DNA of 64,000 bases from Caballeronia fortuita (GTDB lineage Bacteria; Pseudomonadota; Gammaproteobacteria; Burkholderiales; Burkholderiaceae). Below, piece by piece: positions 32,852-41,806 of the stretch. The stretch spans positions 310,001 through 374,000 of the forward strand of contig NZ_FCNX02000002.1 in the NCBI RefSeq assembly GCF_001544835.2, in the 5' to 3' direction. The notes beneath the pieces were generated by a model. It was not told where the DNA came from, did no database searches, and saw nothing but the letters and a program-made list of their open reading frames with translations. Every line of letters begins with the position of its first letter. The stretch's first letter is position 1. The position numbers and the translations under genes were made by a program.

Positions 32852-34342
32852 ATGAGGCGCGTGAGGCTCATTCTGTCTCTGCCGGGCGTCGCCGTCGCGC
32901 TGTCGCTCTCCGGCTGCCTGCTCGGTCCTGATTATTCGCGTCAGCCTGTCGATACCCCGGCGACGTATCGCTTCGCCGCGCCCGAAGTCGCCGACGCCGC
33001 GAACAGCGAATGGTGGCGTCAGTTCCAGGACCCGGTGCTCGACGAGCTGATCTCGACCGCGCTCGCGAACAACAAGGACGTGAAGATCGCGGCGGCGCGC
33101 GTCGATCAGTTTCTGGGCCAGTTCGTGACGACGCGCGCTGCGCTCTTTCCGCAGCTCGCGGCGGGCGCATCGGCTTCGCGGCAGCGCGCGTCGGCAGCGG
33201 GACCGCAACCGCTCAACGGCTTCGGGCCGATCTACAACGACTTCCAGGCGTCGGTGTCGGCGTCGTGGGAACTCGATCTCTTCGGCCGCAACCGTCGGTT
33301 GACCGAAGCGGCGCGCGCGAATCTGCTGTCGAGCGAGGAAGGACGGCGCGCGACGATCCTCTCACTGGTGGCGTCGGTGGCGTCGTCGTATCTGAATCTG
33401 CGCAGCCTCGACAAGCAGCTCGAAATCGCCAAAGCGACGACGCAAAGCCGCGCGGAATCGGTCCATGTCTTCACACTGCGCTTCGAAGGCGGCGAAGTCT
33501 CGCAGATGGAGCTCGCGCAAAGCCAGTCCGAATACGAAGCCTCGCTCGCGACGATTCCGCAGCTCGAAACGCAGATCGCGCAGCAGGAAGACGCGCTTTC
33601 GGTGCTGCTCGGCGCGAATCCCGGACCCATCGTGCGCGGCCGCACGCTCGGCGAGTTCGCGACGCCTGTGATTCCCGCCGGCCTGCCGTCCGACTTGCTG
33701 GAGCGCCGGCCCGATCTCTTGCAGGCCGAACAGGATCTGGTCGCGGCGAATGCGCTCATCGGCGCGGCGCGCGCGCTCTACTTTCCGCAGATATCGCTGA
33801 CGGGTCTGCTCGGCACCGCGAGCGGCCAGTTCTCGTCGCTCTTCACGGGGCCGTCGCGCATCTGGTCGTTCGCGGGACAGGTCACGCAGCCGATCTTCAC
33901 GGCGGGCAACATCTCCGGTCAGGTGCAGTCCGCCGAGGCGCAGCAGCAGGCGGCGCTGCTTACGTACCAGAAGGCGATCCAGGTCGCGTTCCAGGAAGTC
34001 GACGACGCGCTCATCGCCTCGCAGAAACTGCACGAGCAACTCGAAGTGCAGGGCCGCCAGGTCACGGCGCTCGCGACCTACTCGCGTCTTGCACGGGCGC
34101 GTTACGAAGGCGGCTACACGAGCTATATCGAAGTGCTCGACGCCGAGCGCAGCCTATTCAACGCGCAGCTTTCGGAGACGCAGACGCAGGCGGCGGCGCT
34201 CGTGTCGTTCGTCACGCTCTACAAGGTGATGGGCGGCGGCTGGGTCGTCGCGGCCGACAAGATGACGACGCAGCAGCAGACGGCGACGCCATCGGCCGAT
34301 TCGCCCAGGCCGGGCCAGCCCGCTTCGCAGACGGTGCAATGA
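32852..34342 (+). CDS. NodT/OprM-type outer-membrane efflux lipoprotein
   Basis: A 496-residue outer-membrane factor. Lipobox LSLSGC (Cys about residue 21) and LLGPDYSRQPVDTP, then the TolC-fold repeats: VLDELISTALANNKDVKIAAARVDQ, SWELDLFGRNRRLTEAARANLL, and in the second half DLLERRPDLLQAEQDLVAANALIGAARALYFP and SYIEVLDAERSLFNAQLS. It would complete the tripartite pump. GGGAGAG precedes the ATG at 32852, one base after the permease stop. Its stop overlaps the pqiA start (ATGA), which ties the pump to the Pqi genes in one transcript. Confidence 0.93.
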   Translation: MRRVRLILSLPGVAVALSLSGCLLGPDYSRQPVDTPATYRFAAPEVADAANSEWWRQFQDPVLDELISTALANNKDVKIAAARVDQFLGQFVTTRAALFPQLAAGASASRQRASAAGPQPLNGFGPIYNDFQASVSASWELDLFGRNRRLTEAARANLLSSEEGRRATILSLVASVASSYLNLRSLDKQLEIAKATTQSRAESVHVFTLRFEGGEVSQMELAQSQSEYEASLATIPQLETQIAQQEDALSVLLGANPGPIVRGRTLGEFATPVIPAGLPSDLLERRPDLLQAEQDLVAANALIGAARALYFPQISLTGLLGTASGQFSSLFTGPSRIWSFAGQVTQPIFTAGNISGQVQSAEAQQQAALLTYQKAIQVAFQEVDDALIASQKLHEQLEVQGRQVTALATYSRLARARYEGGYTSYIEVLDAERSLFNAQLSETQTQAAALVSFVTLYKVMGGGWVVAADKMTTQQQTATPSADSPRPGQPASQTVQ

Positions 34343-35625
34343 ACACGGTCACAACCGAGGATCGCACTGCGCGGCCGCTGATCGCGTGCCACGAATGCGA
34401 CCTCATGCAGCGCGAGTCCGACGTTCCGCCCGGCGGCACGCTGCGCTGCTGCCGTTGCCGCGCGGTGCTGTACCGCCGCCGCGCGCGCGGCTTCGATCGC
34501 GCGCTCGCATATGCGCTCGCCGCGTGCGTGTTGTGGCTGATTTCGAACGCGTTCCCTATCGTGGGGCTCGCGGTGAACGGCGACCTCGTCGAGACGACGC
34601 TTTTCGGCGCCGTGCGCGTGCTCTATCGCGATGGCATGTGGCCGCTCGCCGCGCTCATCTTCGTGACGACGATCCTGATGCCCGCGATCCAGGCGACCGG
34701 CATGGTGTGGCTGCTGCTGCCGCTCCATCTGAAGCGCCGTCCGTGGCGCGCCGACGCCGTGTTCCGTCTGCTGCGCGTCGCGCGCAACTGGGGCATGACC
34801 GAAGTGCTGATGCTCGGCCTGCTCGTCGCGGTCGTGAAGCTCGCGCATATCGCGTCGGTGGTGACGGGGCCGGCGCTGTGGTCGCTCGCGGCGCTGATGC
34901 TGCTGCTCGTCGCGGCGGCATCCGCTTACGATGAACGCGCGATGTGGCAGCGCATCGAAGGCGCGCCGCCGGGCGTTCCGTCCGATACGCCGCTCGCGGG
35001 CCGCACGGCGGCGCAAAGCGGCATCTGCGTCTGTCACGATTGCGGGCTGTCGACGCGCGGCGTGCTGCACGGCACGCATCTGTGCTGCCCGCGTTGCGGC
35101 GCGCATCTGCATCTGCGCAAACCGGCAAGCCTCTCGCGCACGTGGGCCTATCTGATCGCGGCGGCGATTCTGTACATTCCCGCGAACATGTTGCCGGTGA
35201 TGAACACGAGTTCGCTCTTCGGCGCGCAGAAGGACACGATCATGAGCGGCGTCGCGTACCTGTGGCACTCGGGCTCGTGGCCGCTCGCGATCATCGTGTT
35301 CATCGCGAGCATTGCCGTGCCGATGCTCAAGATTCTCGCGATCGGCTATCTCGCCGCGACCGCGAATCTGCGCATGACGGTGCGCAGTGCGCAACGCGCG
35401 CGCATCTATCGCATCGTGGAACTGGTGGGACGCTGGTCGATGCTCGATATCTACGTGATCGCCGTGCTCGTCGCGCTCGTGCAGTTCAGCGCGATGGCGA
35501 CGATCGAGGCGGGGCCGGCGGCGATCGCGTTCGGCGCGGTCGTCGTGCTGACGATGTTCGCGGCGATGTCGTTCGATCCGCGCCTCATCTGGGATTTCTC
35601 GCCGCCCCGGAACGGTTCGCGATGA
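34339..35625 (+). CDS. pqiA: Paraquat-inducible protein A (two-domain)
   Basis: A 428-residue inner-membrane protein made of two PqiA domains. Each has a rubredoxin-like zinc pair: CHECDLMQ with CCRCRAVL near the N-terminus and CHDCGLSTRG with CCPRCGAHLHLR in the middle, each followed by four hydrophobic helices (LISNAFPIVGLAV and YIPANMLPVMNTSS are the matched turns). PqiA partners the MCE protein PqiB in lipid transport between inner and outer membranes. ATG 34339 overlaps the stop of the efflux lipoprotein gene, and its own stop overlaps pqiB. Confidence 0.93.
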   Translation: MNTVTTEDRTARPLIACHECDLMQRESDVPPGGTLRCCRCRAVLYRRRARGFDRALAYALAACVLWLISNAFPIVGLAVNGDLVETTLFGAVRVLYRDGMWPLAALIFVTTILMPAIQATGMVWLLLPLHLKRRPWRADAVFRLLRVARNWGMTEVLMLGLLVAVVKLAHIASVVTGPALWSLAALMLLLVAAASAYDERAMWQRIEGAPPGVPSDTPLAGRTAAQSGICVCHDCGLSTRGVLHGTHLCCPRCGAHLHLRKPASLSRTWAYLIAAAILYIPANMLPVMNTSSLFGAQKDTIMSGVAYLWHSGSWPLAIIVFIASIAVPMLKILAIGYLAATANLRMTVRSAQRARIYRIVELVGRWSMLDIYVIAVLVALVQFSAMATIEAGPAAIAFGAVVVLTMFAAMSFDPRLIWDFSPPRNGSR

Positions 35626-37223
35626 GCTCCCCCGACGACATGCCCGACGCCGAAGTCGTGCCGAAAAAACGCTGGCGCATTCCGTGGGTCTGGGTCGTGC
35701 CCGCGATCGCGGTAGCGGTCGGCATCTGGCTCGCGGTGCAGGCGGTGCTCGCGCAGGGCCCGACGGTCACGATCAGCTTCAAGACCGGCGAGGGGCTGGA
35801 GGCGGGCAAGACGAAGATCAAGTTCAAGGACGTGGACATCGGGCTCGTGAAGTCGGTCGCGCTTTCGAAGGATTACCGGCACGTGGTCGCCACGGCGGAA
35901 CTGACGCGCGATGCGGCCAACATGCTCGTCGACGACACGCGCTTCTGGGTCGTGCGTCCGCGCGTCGCGGGCGGCTCGGTGTCGGGCATCGGCACGCTGT
36001 TGTCGGGTGCGTATATCGGCATGGATATCGGCCACTCGAAGGAGACGCGGCACGATTACACCGGCCTAGAAACGCCGCCGGTCTTCGCGAGCGACGTGCC
36101 GGGGCGGCAGTTCGTTCTGAAGGCGACCGATCTCGGTTCGGTCGATGTCGGCACGCCGATCTACTTCCGGCGGCTGCAGGTGGGTCAGGTGACGTCGTTC
36201 GAACTCGACAAGGACGGCAGCGGCGTCACGCTGCACGTGTTCGTGAACGCCCCCTATGATCGCTACGTGAACGCCGATTCGCGCTTCTGGCAGGCGGGCG
36301 GCATCGACGTGACGCTCGGCACGGACGGCCTCAAGGTCAACACGCAGTCGCTCGTGTCGATCCTGATCGGCGGGCTTGCATTCGAGACGCCCGCCGTGTC
36401 GCTCAGTTGGGCGGAGGCGCCGCGCGACACGGTGTTCACGCTGCATCCGACGCGCGCCGAGGCGCTGCGCGTGCAGGAACACATCGTCGATAAATACGTC
36501 TTCGCCTTCGATGGCTCGGTGCGCGGCCTCGCGGTGGGCGCGCCGGTGGAGTTTCGCGGCATCCAGATCGGCGAAGTAGCGTCGATCAATACGCGCTTCG
36601 ATCCGGTCACGAAGCGCATCAGCATTCCGGTCGAGGTCAACCTGTATCCGGAGCGGTTCACGTCGCGCTTCGAGAACGTGCCGCGCGGCGGACGGCTCGT
36701 GAAAGATCGCAAGGACCTGGCGGATCTGCTCGTCGCGCGCGGCTTGCGCGGACAGTTGCGCACGGGCAGCCTGCTGACGGGTCAGCTCTATGTGTCGCTG
36801 GATTTTTTCCCGCACGCGAAGAAGGCGAGCATCGACTGGAACCGCTCGCCGCCCGAATTGCCGACGACGCCGAGCGGTCTCGAATCAATGCAGGATTCGA
36901 TCAACCGCATCATGACGCGCATCGACAAGCTGCCGATCGAGGAACTCACCGCGAGCGCGCGGCAGACGCTCGACAGCACGACGACGTTGATGCGCGGCCT
37001 CAACACGGAAGTCGTGCCGCAGGCCGCGACGACGCTTGCCGCCGCGCGCGCCGCGCTCGACGCCGCGCATTCGACGCTCATGCCGGATTCCGGCTTGCAG
37101 CAGGACACGGCCGAAGCGATCCGCGAACTCACGCGCACCGCTGCCTCGTTCCGCAGTCTCGCGGATTATCTGCAGCAGCATCCGGAAGCGTTGCTGCGCG
37201 GCAAGCCGGAGGACAAGAAGTGA
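35622..37223 (+). CDS. pqiB: Intermembrane transport protein PqiB (MCE/MlaD family)
   Basis: A 533-residue protein with one N-terminal membrane anchor (IPWVWVVPAIAVAVGIWLAVQAVL) and three MCE domains, beginning GPTVTISFKTGEGLEAGKTKIKFKDVDIG, then VLKATDLGSVDVGTPIYFRR, and VFAFDGSVRGLAVGAPVEFRG. The C-terminal part is helical, consistent with the needle that spans the periplasm in E. coli PqiB. It carries phospholipid or other hydrophobic molecules between membranes. Overlaps pqiA by 4 bases and pqiC by 1. Confidence 0.93.
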   Translation: MSSPDDMPDAEVVPKKRWRIPWVWVVPAIAVAVGIWLAVQAVLAQGPTVTISFKTGEGLEAGKTKIKFKDVDIGLVKSVALSKDYRHVVATAELTRDAANMLVDDTRFWVVRPRVAGGSVSGIGTLLSGAYIGMDIGHSKETRHDYTGLETPPVFASDVPGRQFVLKATDLGSVDVGTPIYFRRLQVGQVTSFELDKDGSGVTLHVFVNAPYDRYVNADSRFWQAGGIDVTLGTDGLKVNTQSLVSILIGGLAFETPAVSLSWAEAPRDTVFTLHPTRAEALRVQEHIVDKYVFAFDGSVRGLAVGAPVEFRGIQIGEVASINTRFDPVTKRISIPVEVNLYPERFTSRFENVPRGGRLVKDRKDLADLLVARGLRGQLRTGSLLTGQLYVSLDFFPHAKKASIDWNRSPPELPTTPSGLESMQDSINRIMTRIDKLPIEELTASARQTLDSTTTLMRGLNTEVVPQAATTLAAARAALDAAHSTLMPDSGLQQDTAEAIRELTRTAASFRSLADYLQQHPEALLRGKPEDKK

Positions 37224-37819
37224 TGCGGCCCGTACTCGTGTCTTTCGTCGTTCTCATGTCGATGCTCGCAGGCTGCGCATCGCCGCGCGCAAGCTTCTAT
37301 CGCCTGAGCGCCGATCCCTCGCTTACCGCTATTTCGACGGCCACGGCCACGCGTGCGACGACGCGGCCCGTGATCGTCGGACCGGTGACGGTGCCCGATC
37401 TCGTCGACCGGCCGCAGATCGTCACGCGCAACACGGATAACGAAGTCGCGCTCAACGAATATGCGCGCTGGGGAGAGCCGCTCAAGAGCAGTATCGCGGA
37501 TGCCATCGCGGCCGATCTCGCGGTGCTGCTCGCCTCCGGCAAAGTGGCGCCCGCCTCGCGCGCGATCGCGGACCCGGACGCGTGGCGCGTGCGCGTCGAT
37601 ATCCAGCAGTTCGAATCCGTTCCGGGCGATGCCGTCATGATCGATGCGCAGTGGACCGTGCGCCGCTTCGGCGATGAGAGCGCGCTCACGGGCCGCTCGA
37701 TGGTGCGCGAGCCGGTGAACGGCGATGGCTGGGATGCGCTCGTGGCCGCGCATAGCCGCGCGCTCGCGCGGGTGAGCCGGGAAATCGCGGGGGCGATTGC
37801 GGGAAGTGCCGTGCGATAG
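37223..37819 (+). CDS. pqiC: PqiC-type outer-membrane lipoprotein (ABC-type transport auxiliary)
   Basis: A 198-residue lipoprotein. Lipobox MLAGC (Cys about residue 17), then SPRASFYRLS, VIVGPVTVPDLVDRPQIVTR and NEYARWGEPLKSSIADAIAADL, the pattern of the PqiC/DUF330 family that sits in the outer membrane and receives the PqiB tube. GGAGGA precedes the ATG at 37223, which shares one base with the pqiB stop (TGATG); GTG at 37220 is an alternative. Last gene of the six-gene operon; it converges on the unknown gene at 37829 across 9 bases. Confidence 0.9.
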   Translation: MRPVLVSFVVLMSMLAGCASPRASFYRLSADPSLTAISTATATRATTRPVIVGPVTVPDLVDRPQIVTRNTDNEVALNEYARWGEPLKSSIADAIAADLAVLLASGKVAPASRAIADPDAWRVRVDIQQFESVPGDAVMIDAQWTVRRFGDESALTGRSMVREPVNGDGWDALVAAHSRALARVSREIAGAIAGSAVR

Positions 37820-37828
37820 ACGCACACA

Positions 37829-38836
37829 TCAAATAATCATCCGCGCCGCCTCCGCAAACGCCGCACCCGCCGGCGGCACATCGCGCCTCGCGATGCGCAC
37901 GATCTCCACCGCGCGCGTTTGCGGCGGCTGCGTCGGCAGGCGTGCCAACTGAATTGCGATATCTGCGTGCGGTTCGTCGCAGCGCGCTTCCATCAACAGA
38001 TTCATCTGATTCAGGCACAGCGTGCGCTCGGTCAACGAAATGAGCGCCGACGGCTCATCCAGCAATTCGATGATCGTCTGAATCTGCATCTCGATGGCAT
38101 CCGCGAGCGAGCCGAGCGACGCGAGCGCGGCTTCGTTCTCTTCGAAATCGCGCTGCAGACGCGTAGCGTCGCCGGCGAGATCGGTCGATGCGATCAGGCT
38201 GCTCATCCCCGCGCCGCGCCGCCCGAGCATTTGCATGCGCGCGGTGAGCAGCGCGCGATATTCCTGCAACGCATCGCGCCGCGCTTCCTTCGCGCCGACG
38301 CGCGACATCGCCTCGAGCGCGAACTGCTCGACGATCCGCTGCACGAGTTCGTGTCTGAGCGCCTCGTCGGTCTCGCTGCAAAAGCGCATGCGCTTGTCGT
38401 CGAAACTCACCGCCGTGCGCGCGACATCCGTGCGCAACGCGCCGCCCTCCAATGCCGCGACGAGCACGCCGCGCTCGACGAGCGTCGCGCCCAGCACAGC
38501 AAAGGCATGGTCCGCGGCGATGTTGTCGTCGAACCAGCCGCGCACCTCGTGCGACTCGCCGATCACATGCACGATGTCGTCCGGCGTCGCGAACTTCGCG
38601 CGCAGATACGGATCGCTCGCCCATGCATCGGGCGCGGCATCGCGTGGCGCGGACAGTGCGGCGACCAGTTCGCGCGCATGATCGATCGTCTTGCCGACGG
38701 CAGGCGCAAGACGCTGCTCGTAGCGATTCGCAAGACGCACCTGCGGCGCAACGGCTACGATGCGCCCGAGCGCCTGCCTGACATCGTCACGCGCATGCGA
38801 CTGATCGCGCCGGAAGAGCCAGTCGAACACGTTCAT
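37829..38836 (-). CDS. Unknown helical protein coupled to fabI-like gene
   Basis: A 335-residue protein that I do not recognise. It begins MNVFDWLFRRDQ, contains HVIGESHEVRGWFDDNI, SFDDKRMRFCSETDEALR, and two long helices (LVQRIVEQFALEAMSRVGAKEARRD, and RLQRDFEENEAALASLGSLADAIEMQIQTI region), with no signal peptide or membrane segment. Its ATG overlaps the stop of the FabI-like gene (ATGA), so it is translationally coupled to the Pta-AckA-FabI operon and is probably made in fixed ratio with it. The function is likely related to that pathway, but nothing in the sequence says how. Confidence 0.7.
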   Translation of the reverse strand: MNVFDWLFRRDQSHARDDVRQALGRIVAVAPQVRLANRYEQRLAPAVGKTIDHARELVAALSAPRDAAPDAWASDPYLRAKFATPDDIVHVIGESHEVRGWFDDNIAADHAFAVLGATLVERGVLVAALEGGALRTDVARTAVSFDDKRMRFCSETDEALRHELVQRIVEQFALEAMSRVGAKEARRDALQEYRALLTARMQMLGRRGAGMSSLIASTDLAGDATRLQRDFEENEAALASLGSLADAIEMQIQTIIELLDEPSALISLTERTLCLNQMNLLMEARCDEPHADIAIQLARLPTQPPQTRAVEIVRIARRDVPPAGAAFAEAARMII

Positions 38837-39615
38837 GCCATGATGTGCACGCCGCCATCCACGTAAAGCGTCTCGCCCGACATGCGGCGCGCGAAAGGCG
38901 TCGCGAGGAACGCGCACGTGAAGCCGACGTCCATGATGTCGACCAGTTCGCCGAGCGGCGCGCGCTGCGCGGCTTCGGTCAGCAGTACATCGAAGTCCTT
39001 GAGTCCGGATGCGGCGCGCGTCTTGAGCGGCCCCGGCGAGATCGCGTGAACGCGCACGCCCTGCGGCCCGAGTTCGTAGGCGAGATAGCGCGCGCAGGCC
39101 TCGAGCGCGGCCTTGACCGGACCCATCACGTTGTAGTTCGGAACGACCTTGTTCGCGCCGTGATAGCTCATCGTGAACATCGTGCCGCCGTCTTTCATGA
39201 GCGGCGCCGAGAGCCGCGCCATGCGCACGAACGAATGGCAGGAGATGTCCATCGCTTTCGCGAAGCCATCGGCGGAACAGTTCAGCAGGCCGCCCTGCAG
39301 ATCGGCTTTCGGCGCCCACGCGATGGAATGCACGAGGATATCGAGCGTGCCCCACTCGCTCGCGATGCGCTCGAACACCGCGTCCATCTGATCCTGACTC
39401 GACGCATCGAGCGGCATGAAGATCGGCGCTCCGAGGTCTTTCGCGATCGGTTCGACATAGGGCCGCGCCTTGTCGTCGGCATAGGTGATGGCGAGATCGG
39501 CGCCCAGTTCGCGGAACGCCTTCGCGCATCCGTAGGCGATCGAGTGTTCGTTGGCGATGCCGGTCACGAGCGCTTTCGCGCCCTTCAGCACGGGCTGCGG
39601 GACAGTTGGCGTCAC
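38833..39615 (-). CDS. fabI: FabI-like enoyl-[acyl-carrier-protein] reductase
   Basis: A 260-residue FabI-type SDR: ALVTGIANEHSIAYGCAKAF is the variant cofactor loop, HSIAWAPKADLQGGL and MSYHGANKVVPNYNVMGPVKAALEACARYLA give the Tyr-x6-Lys catalytic pair, and ISPGPLKTRAASGLKDF is the substrate loop. It should reduce enoyl-ACP or a similar enoyl thioester with NAD(P)H. Being in an operon with pta and ackA, it is likely a second, non-housekeeping FabI. Start codon GTG at 39615 overlaps the ackA stop (GTGA), with AGGAG 7 bases upstream. Confidence 0.87.
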   Translation of the reverse strand: MTPTVPQPVLKGAKALVTGIANEHSIAYGCAKAFRELGADLAITYADDKARPYVEPIAKDLGAPIFMPLDASSQDQMDAVFERIASEWGTLDILVHSIAWAPKADLQGGLLNCSADGFAKAMDISCHSFVRMARLSAPLMKDGGTMFTMSYHGANKVVPNYNVMGPVKAALEACARYLAYELGPQGVRVHAISPGPLKTRAASGLKDFDVLLTEAAQRAPLGELVDIMDVGFTCAFLATPFARRMSGETLYVDGGVHIMA

Positions 39616-40826
39616 TCGGCTGCTCCTTTGCGTTGTCGGTCGATCAGCGCCAGTGCATGACGCGCGATCATCAGTTCCTCGTTGGTCGGAATAACCCACG
39701 CGCTCACCTTGCTCGACGCCGTGCTGATGCGCGCGCCGCCGTTCGCGCTGGCATCGGCGTTGGCGCTTGCATCGAGCTCGATGCCCCACCACGCCGCCGC
39801 TTCGCACACGCGCTGCCGTATCTCCTTCGAATGCTCGCCGATGCCCGCCGTGAACACGATCGCATCGAGCCCTTGCAGCGCCGCGCCCATCGAACCGAGT
39901 TCGCGGCCGATGCGATACACGTAGAGATCGACGGCAAAGCGCGCGCGTTCCTCGCTGCTGGCAAGAAGTGCGCGCATGTCGCCCGATATGCCCGACACGC
40001 CGAGCAATCCCGACTGCCGGTACAGCACGTCTTCGATATCGCGTGCGTTCATGCCGAGTTCGTCGAGCATATAGAGCAGCACGCCCGGATCGAGGTTGCC
40101 GCAGCGCGTGCCCATCATCAAGCCATCGACGGCGGTGAAGCCCATCGTGCTCGCGACGCTCTTGCCCGCGCGCATCGCGCACAGGCTCGCGCCGTTGCCC
40201 AGGTGCGCGACGACCGTGCGCCCGCGCGCGGCTTCAGGCGCGATATCCGGCAGCGCGCTCGCGATGTATTCGTACGACAGGCCATGAAACCCATAGCGCC
40301 GCACACCGTTCTTCGTGATCGACTCGGGCAGCGCGAACGCCTGCGCGATCGGCGCCTGCGTCGCATGAAAAGCCGTGTCGAAACACGCGACTTGCGGCAG
40401 GCCCGGATTGCGCTCGGCGATGATGCGTATCGGCTTGATGTTGTGCGGCTGATGCAGCGGCGCGAGCGGCGTGAGCTTGTCGAGTTGATCGAGCACCTCG
40501 GGGCTCGTCAGCACGGGTTTCGTGAAATGCGCACCGCCATGCACGACGCGATGCCCCACGCCGATCAACCGATGCCCCGCGCCATGTCCGCGCAAGAACG
40601 CGCCCAGATGCGCGATCGCGTCCGAATGTTCGAGCTTCGCACCCTCGCCCCAGCTCTTCTCGCCCGTCTTCTCGCCTTTCGCGTTATAGGCGACGAAATG
40701 CGGCGCGGTGAAGAGGCCTTCCACTTGTCCGTGGGAGACGAGCGCGAGTTGCGCGCCTTCGATATCGAACGCTCTGAACTTGATGCTCGACGATCCCGCG
40801 TTGAGAACCAGAATGACATCCGCCAT
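39612..40826 (-). CDS. ackA: Acetate kinase
   Basis: A 404-residue ASKHA-fold kinase: VLVLNAGSSSIKFRAFD (phosphate-1), VGHRVVHGGAHF, ACFDTAFHATQ, RYGFHGLSYEYI, VVAHLGNGASLCA, GFTAVDGLMMGTRCGNLDPGVL and FTAGIGEHSKEIRQRV are all present. It converts acetyl phosphate and ADP to acetate and ATP, or the reverse. The pta gene ends 4 bases upstream, so the pair makes a complete Pta-AckA module for substrate-level phosphorylation. The fabI-like gene begins inside its stop codon. Confidence 0.95.
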   Translation of the reverse strand: MADVILVLNAGSSSIKFRAFDIEGAQLALVSHGQVEGLFTAPHFVAYNAKGEKTGEKSWGEGAKLEHSDAIAHLGAFLRGHGAGHRLIGVGHRVVHGGAHFTKPVLTSPEVLDQLDKLTPLAPLHQPHNIKPIRIIAERNPGLPQVACFDTAFHATQAPIAQAFALPESITKNGVRRYGFHGLSYEYIASALPDIAPEAARGRTVVAHLGNGASLCAMRAGKSVASTMGFTAVDGLMMGTRCGNLDPGVLLYMLDELGMNARDIEDVLYRQSGLLGVSGISGDMRALLASSEERARFAVDLYVYRIGRELGSMGAALQGLDAIVFTAGIGEHSKEIRQRVCEAAAWWGIELDASANADASANGGARISTASSKVSAWVIPTNEELMIARHALALIDRQRKGAAE

Positions 40827-40830
40827 GAAT

Positions 40831-41769
40831 TCACCCCATTACCTGTGCTTCTTCGCGGCGCTTGGACGCCACGAGCGATGCGATCGCGCACGATGCGAGC
40901 CGCGATTGCAGCGAATCGGCGCGGCTCGTCAGAATGATCGGCACGCGCGCGCCGAGCACGATGCCGGCAGCATCCGCGTTCGCGAGAAACGACAAACTCT
41001 TCGCAAGCATGTTGCCCGCTTCGAGATCCGGCACGATCAGCACGTTCGCGCGTCCCGCGACGGGCGAATCGATCTTCTTCGTGTGCGCCGCTTCAAGATC
41101 GATCGCGTTGTCGAGCGCGAGCGGCCCGTCGACGAGCGCGCCCGTGATCTGGTGACGATCCACCATCTTGCAGAGCGCGGCGGCCTCCAGCGTCGACGGT
41201 ACTTTCGGGTTCACCGTCTCCATCGCCGACAGAATCGCGACGCGCACCTCTGCGAAGCGCAGCGCGTGGCCGAGATCGATCGCGTTCTGCAGGATGTCGA
41301 CCTTATCGGCGAGCGTCGGCGCGATGTTGATGGCCGCATCGCTGATGATGAGCACGTCGTCGTGGCCCGGCACGTCCATGATGAAGCAGTGCGACACGCG
41401 CCGCGACGTGCGCAGTCCGCCCTCGCGCTTCACGACCGCGGCCATGACTTCGTCGGTGTGCAGGCTGCCTTTCATGAGCGCCTCGGCCTTCGCCTCGCGC
41501 ACGAGTTCCACCGCTTTCTCCGCGGCTGCGTGGCTATGCGGCGCATCGACGATCGGAAAGCCGGCGATGTTCAGCGCGCATTCGTCCGCGACTTCGCGGA
41601 TGCGATCGCGTGGCCCGACGAGGAGCGGCGAGATCAGGCGCATCTCGTGCGCCCTCACCGCGCTTTCGAGCGATGTCCGGTCGCACGGATGCACGACCGC
41701 CACCGCGAGCGGCGGCAACGCCTGGCAAACCTCGATGAGCCGTACATATTTTTCGCGCGGCTGATTCAT
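40831..41769 (-). CDS. pta: Phosphate acetyl/butyryltransferase
   Basis: A 312-residue short-form phosphotransacylase, lacking the N-terminal domains of long Pta. Seen: ALMKGSLHTDEVMAAVV, RVSHCFIMDVPGHDDVLIISDAAINIAPTL, ILSAMETVNPKVPST and ALVDGPLALDNAIDLEAAHTKKI, then VLIVPDLEAGNMLAKSL. The reaction is acyl-CoA plus phosphate to acyl phosphate plus CoA; the short form leaves open whether acetyl- or butyryl-CoA is preferred. GGAGGG precedes the ATG at 41769. Follows the DUF3141 gene by 37 bp and precedes ackA by 4 bp. Confidence 0.9.
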   Translation of the reverse strand: MNQPREKYVRLIEVCQALPPLAVAVVHPCDRTSLESAVRAHEMRLISPLLVGPRDRIREVADECALNIAGFPIVDAPHSHAAAEKAVELVREAKAEALMKGSLHTDEVMAAVVKREGGLRTSRRVSHCFIMDVPGHDDVLIISDAAINIAPTLADKVDILQNAIDLGHALRFAEVRVAILSAMETVNPKVPSTLEAAALCKMVDRHQITGALVDGPLALDNAIDLEAAHTKKIDSPVAGRANVLIVPDLEAGNMLAKSLSFLANADAAGIVLGARVPIILTSRADSLQSRLASCAIASLVASKRREEAQVMG

Positions 41770-41806
41770 ATCGCCCTCCGTGTGGATGTGAGATGCGCTT
41801 GCCGCC

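Noticed and set aside
29647-32871. Very long open frame on the minus strand opposite the RND permease
   Set aside because: Composition is Arg/His-rich with no protein-like segments; it mirrors the codon bias of the real permease gene.
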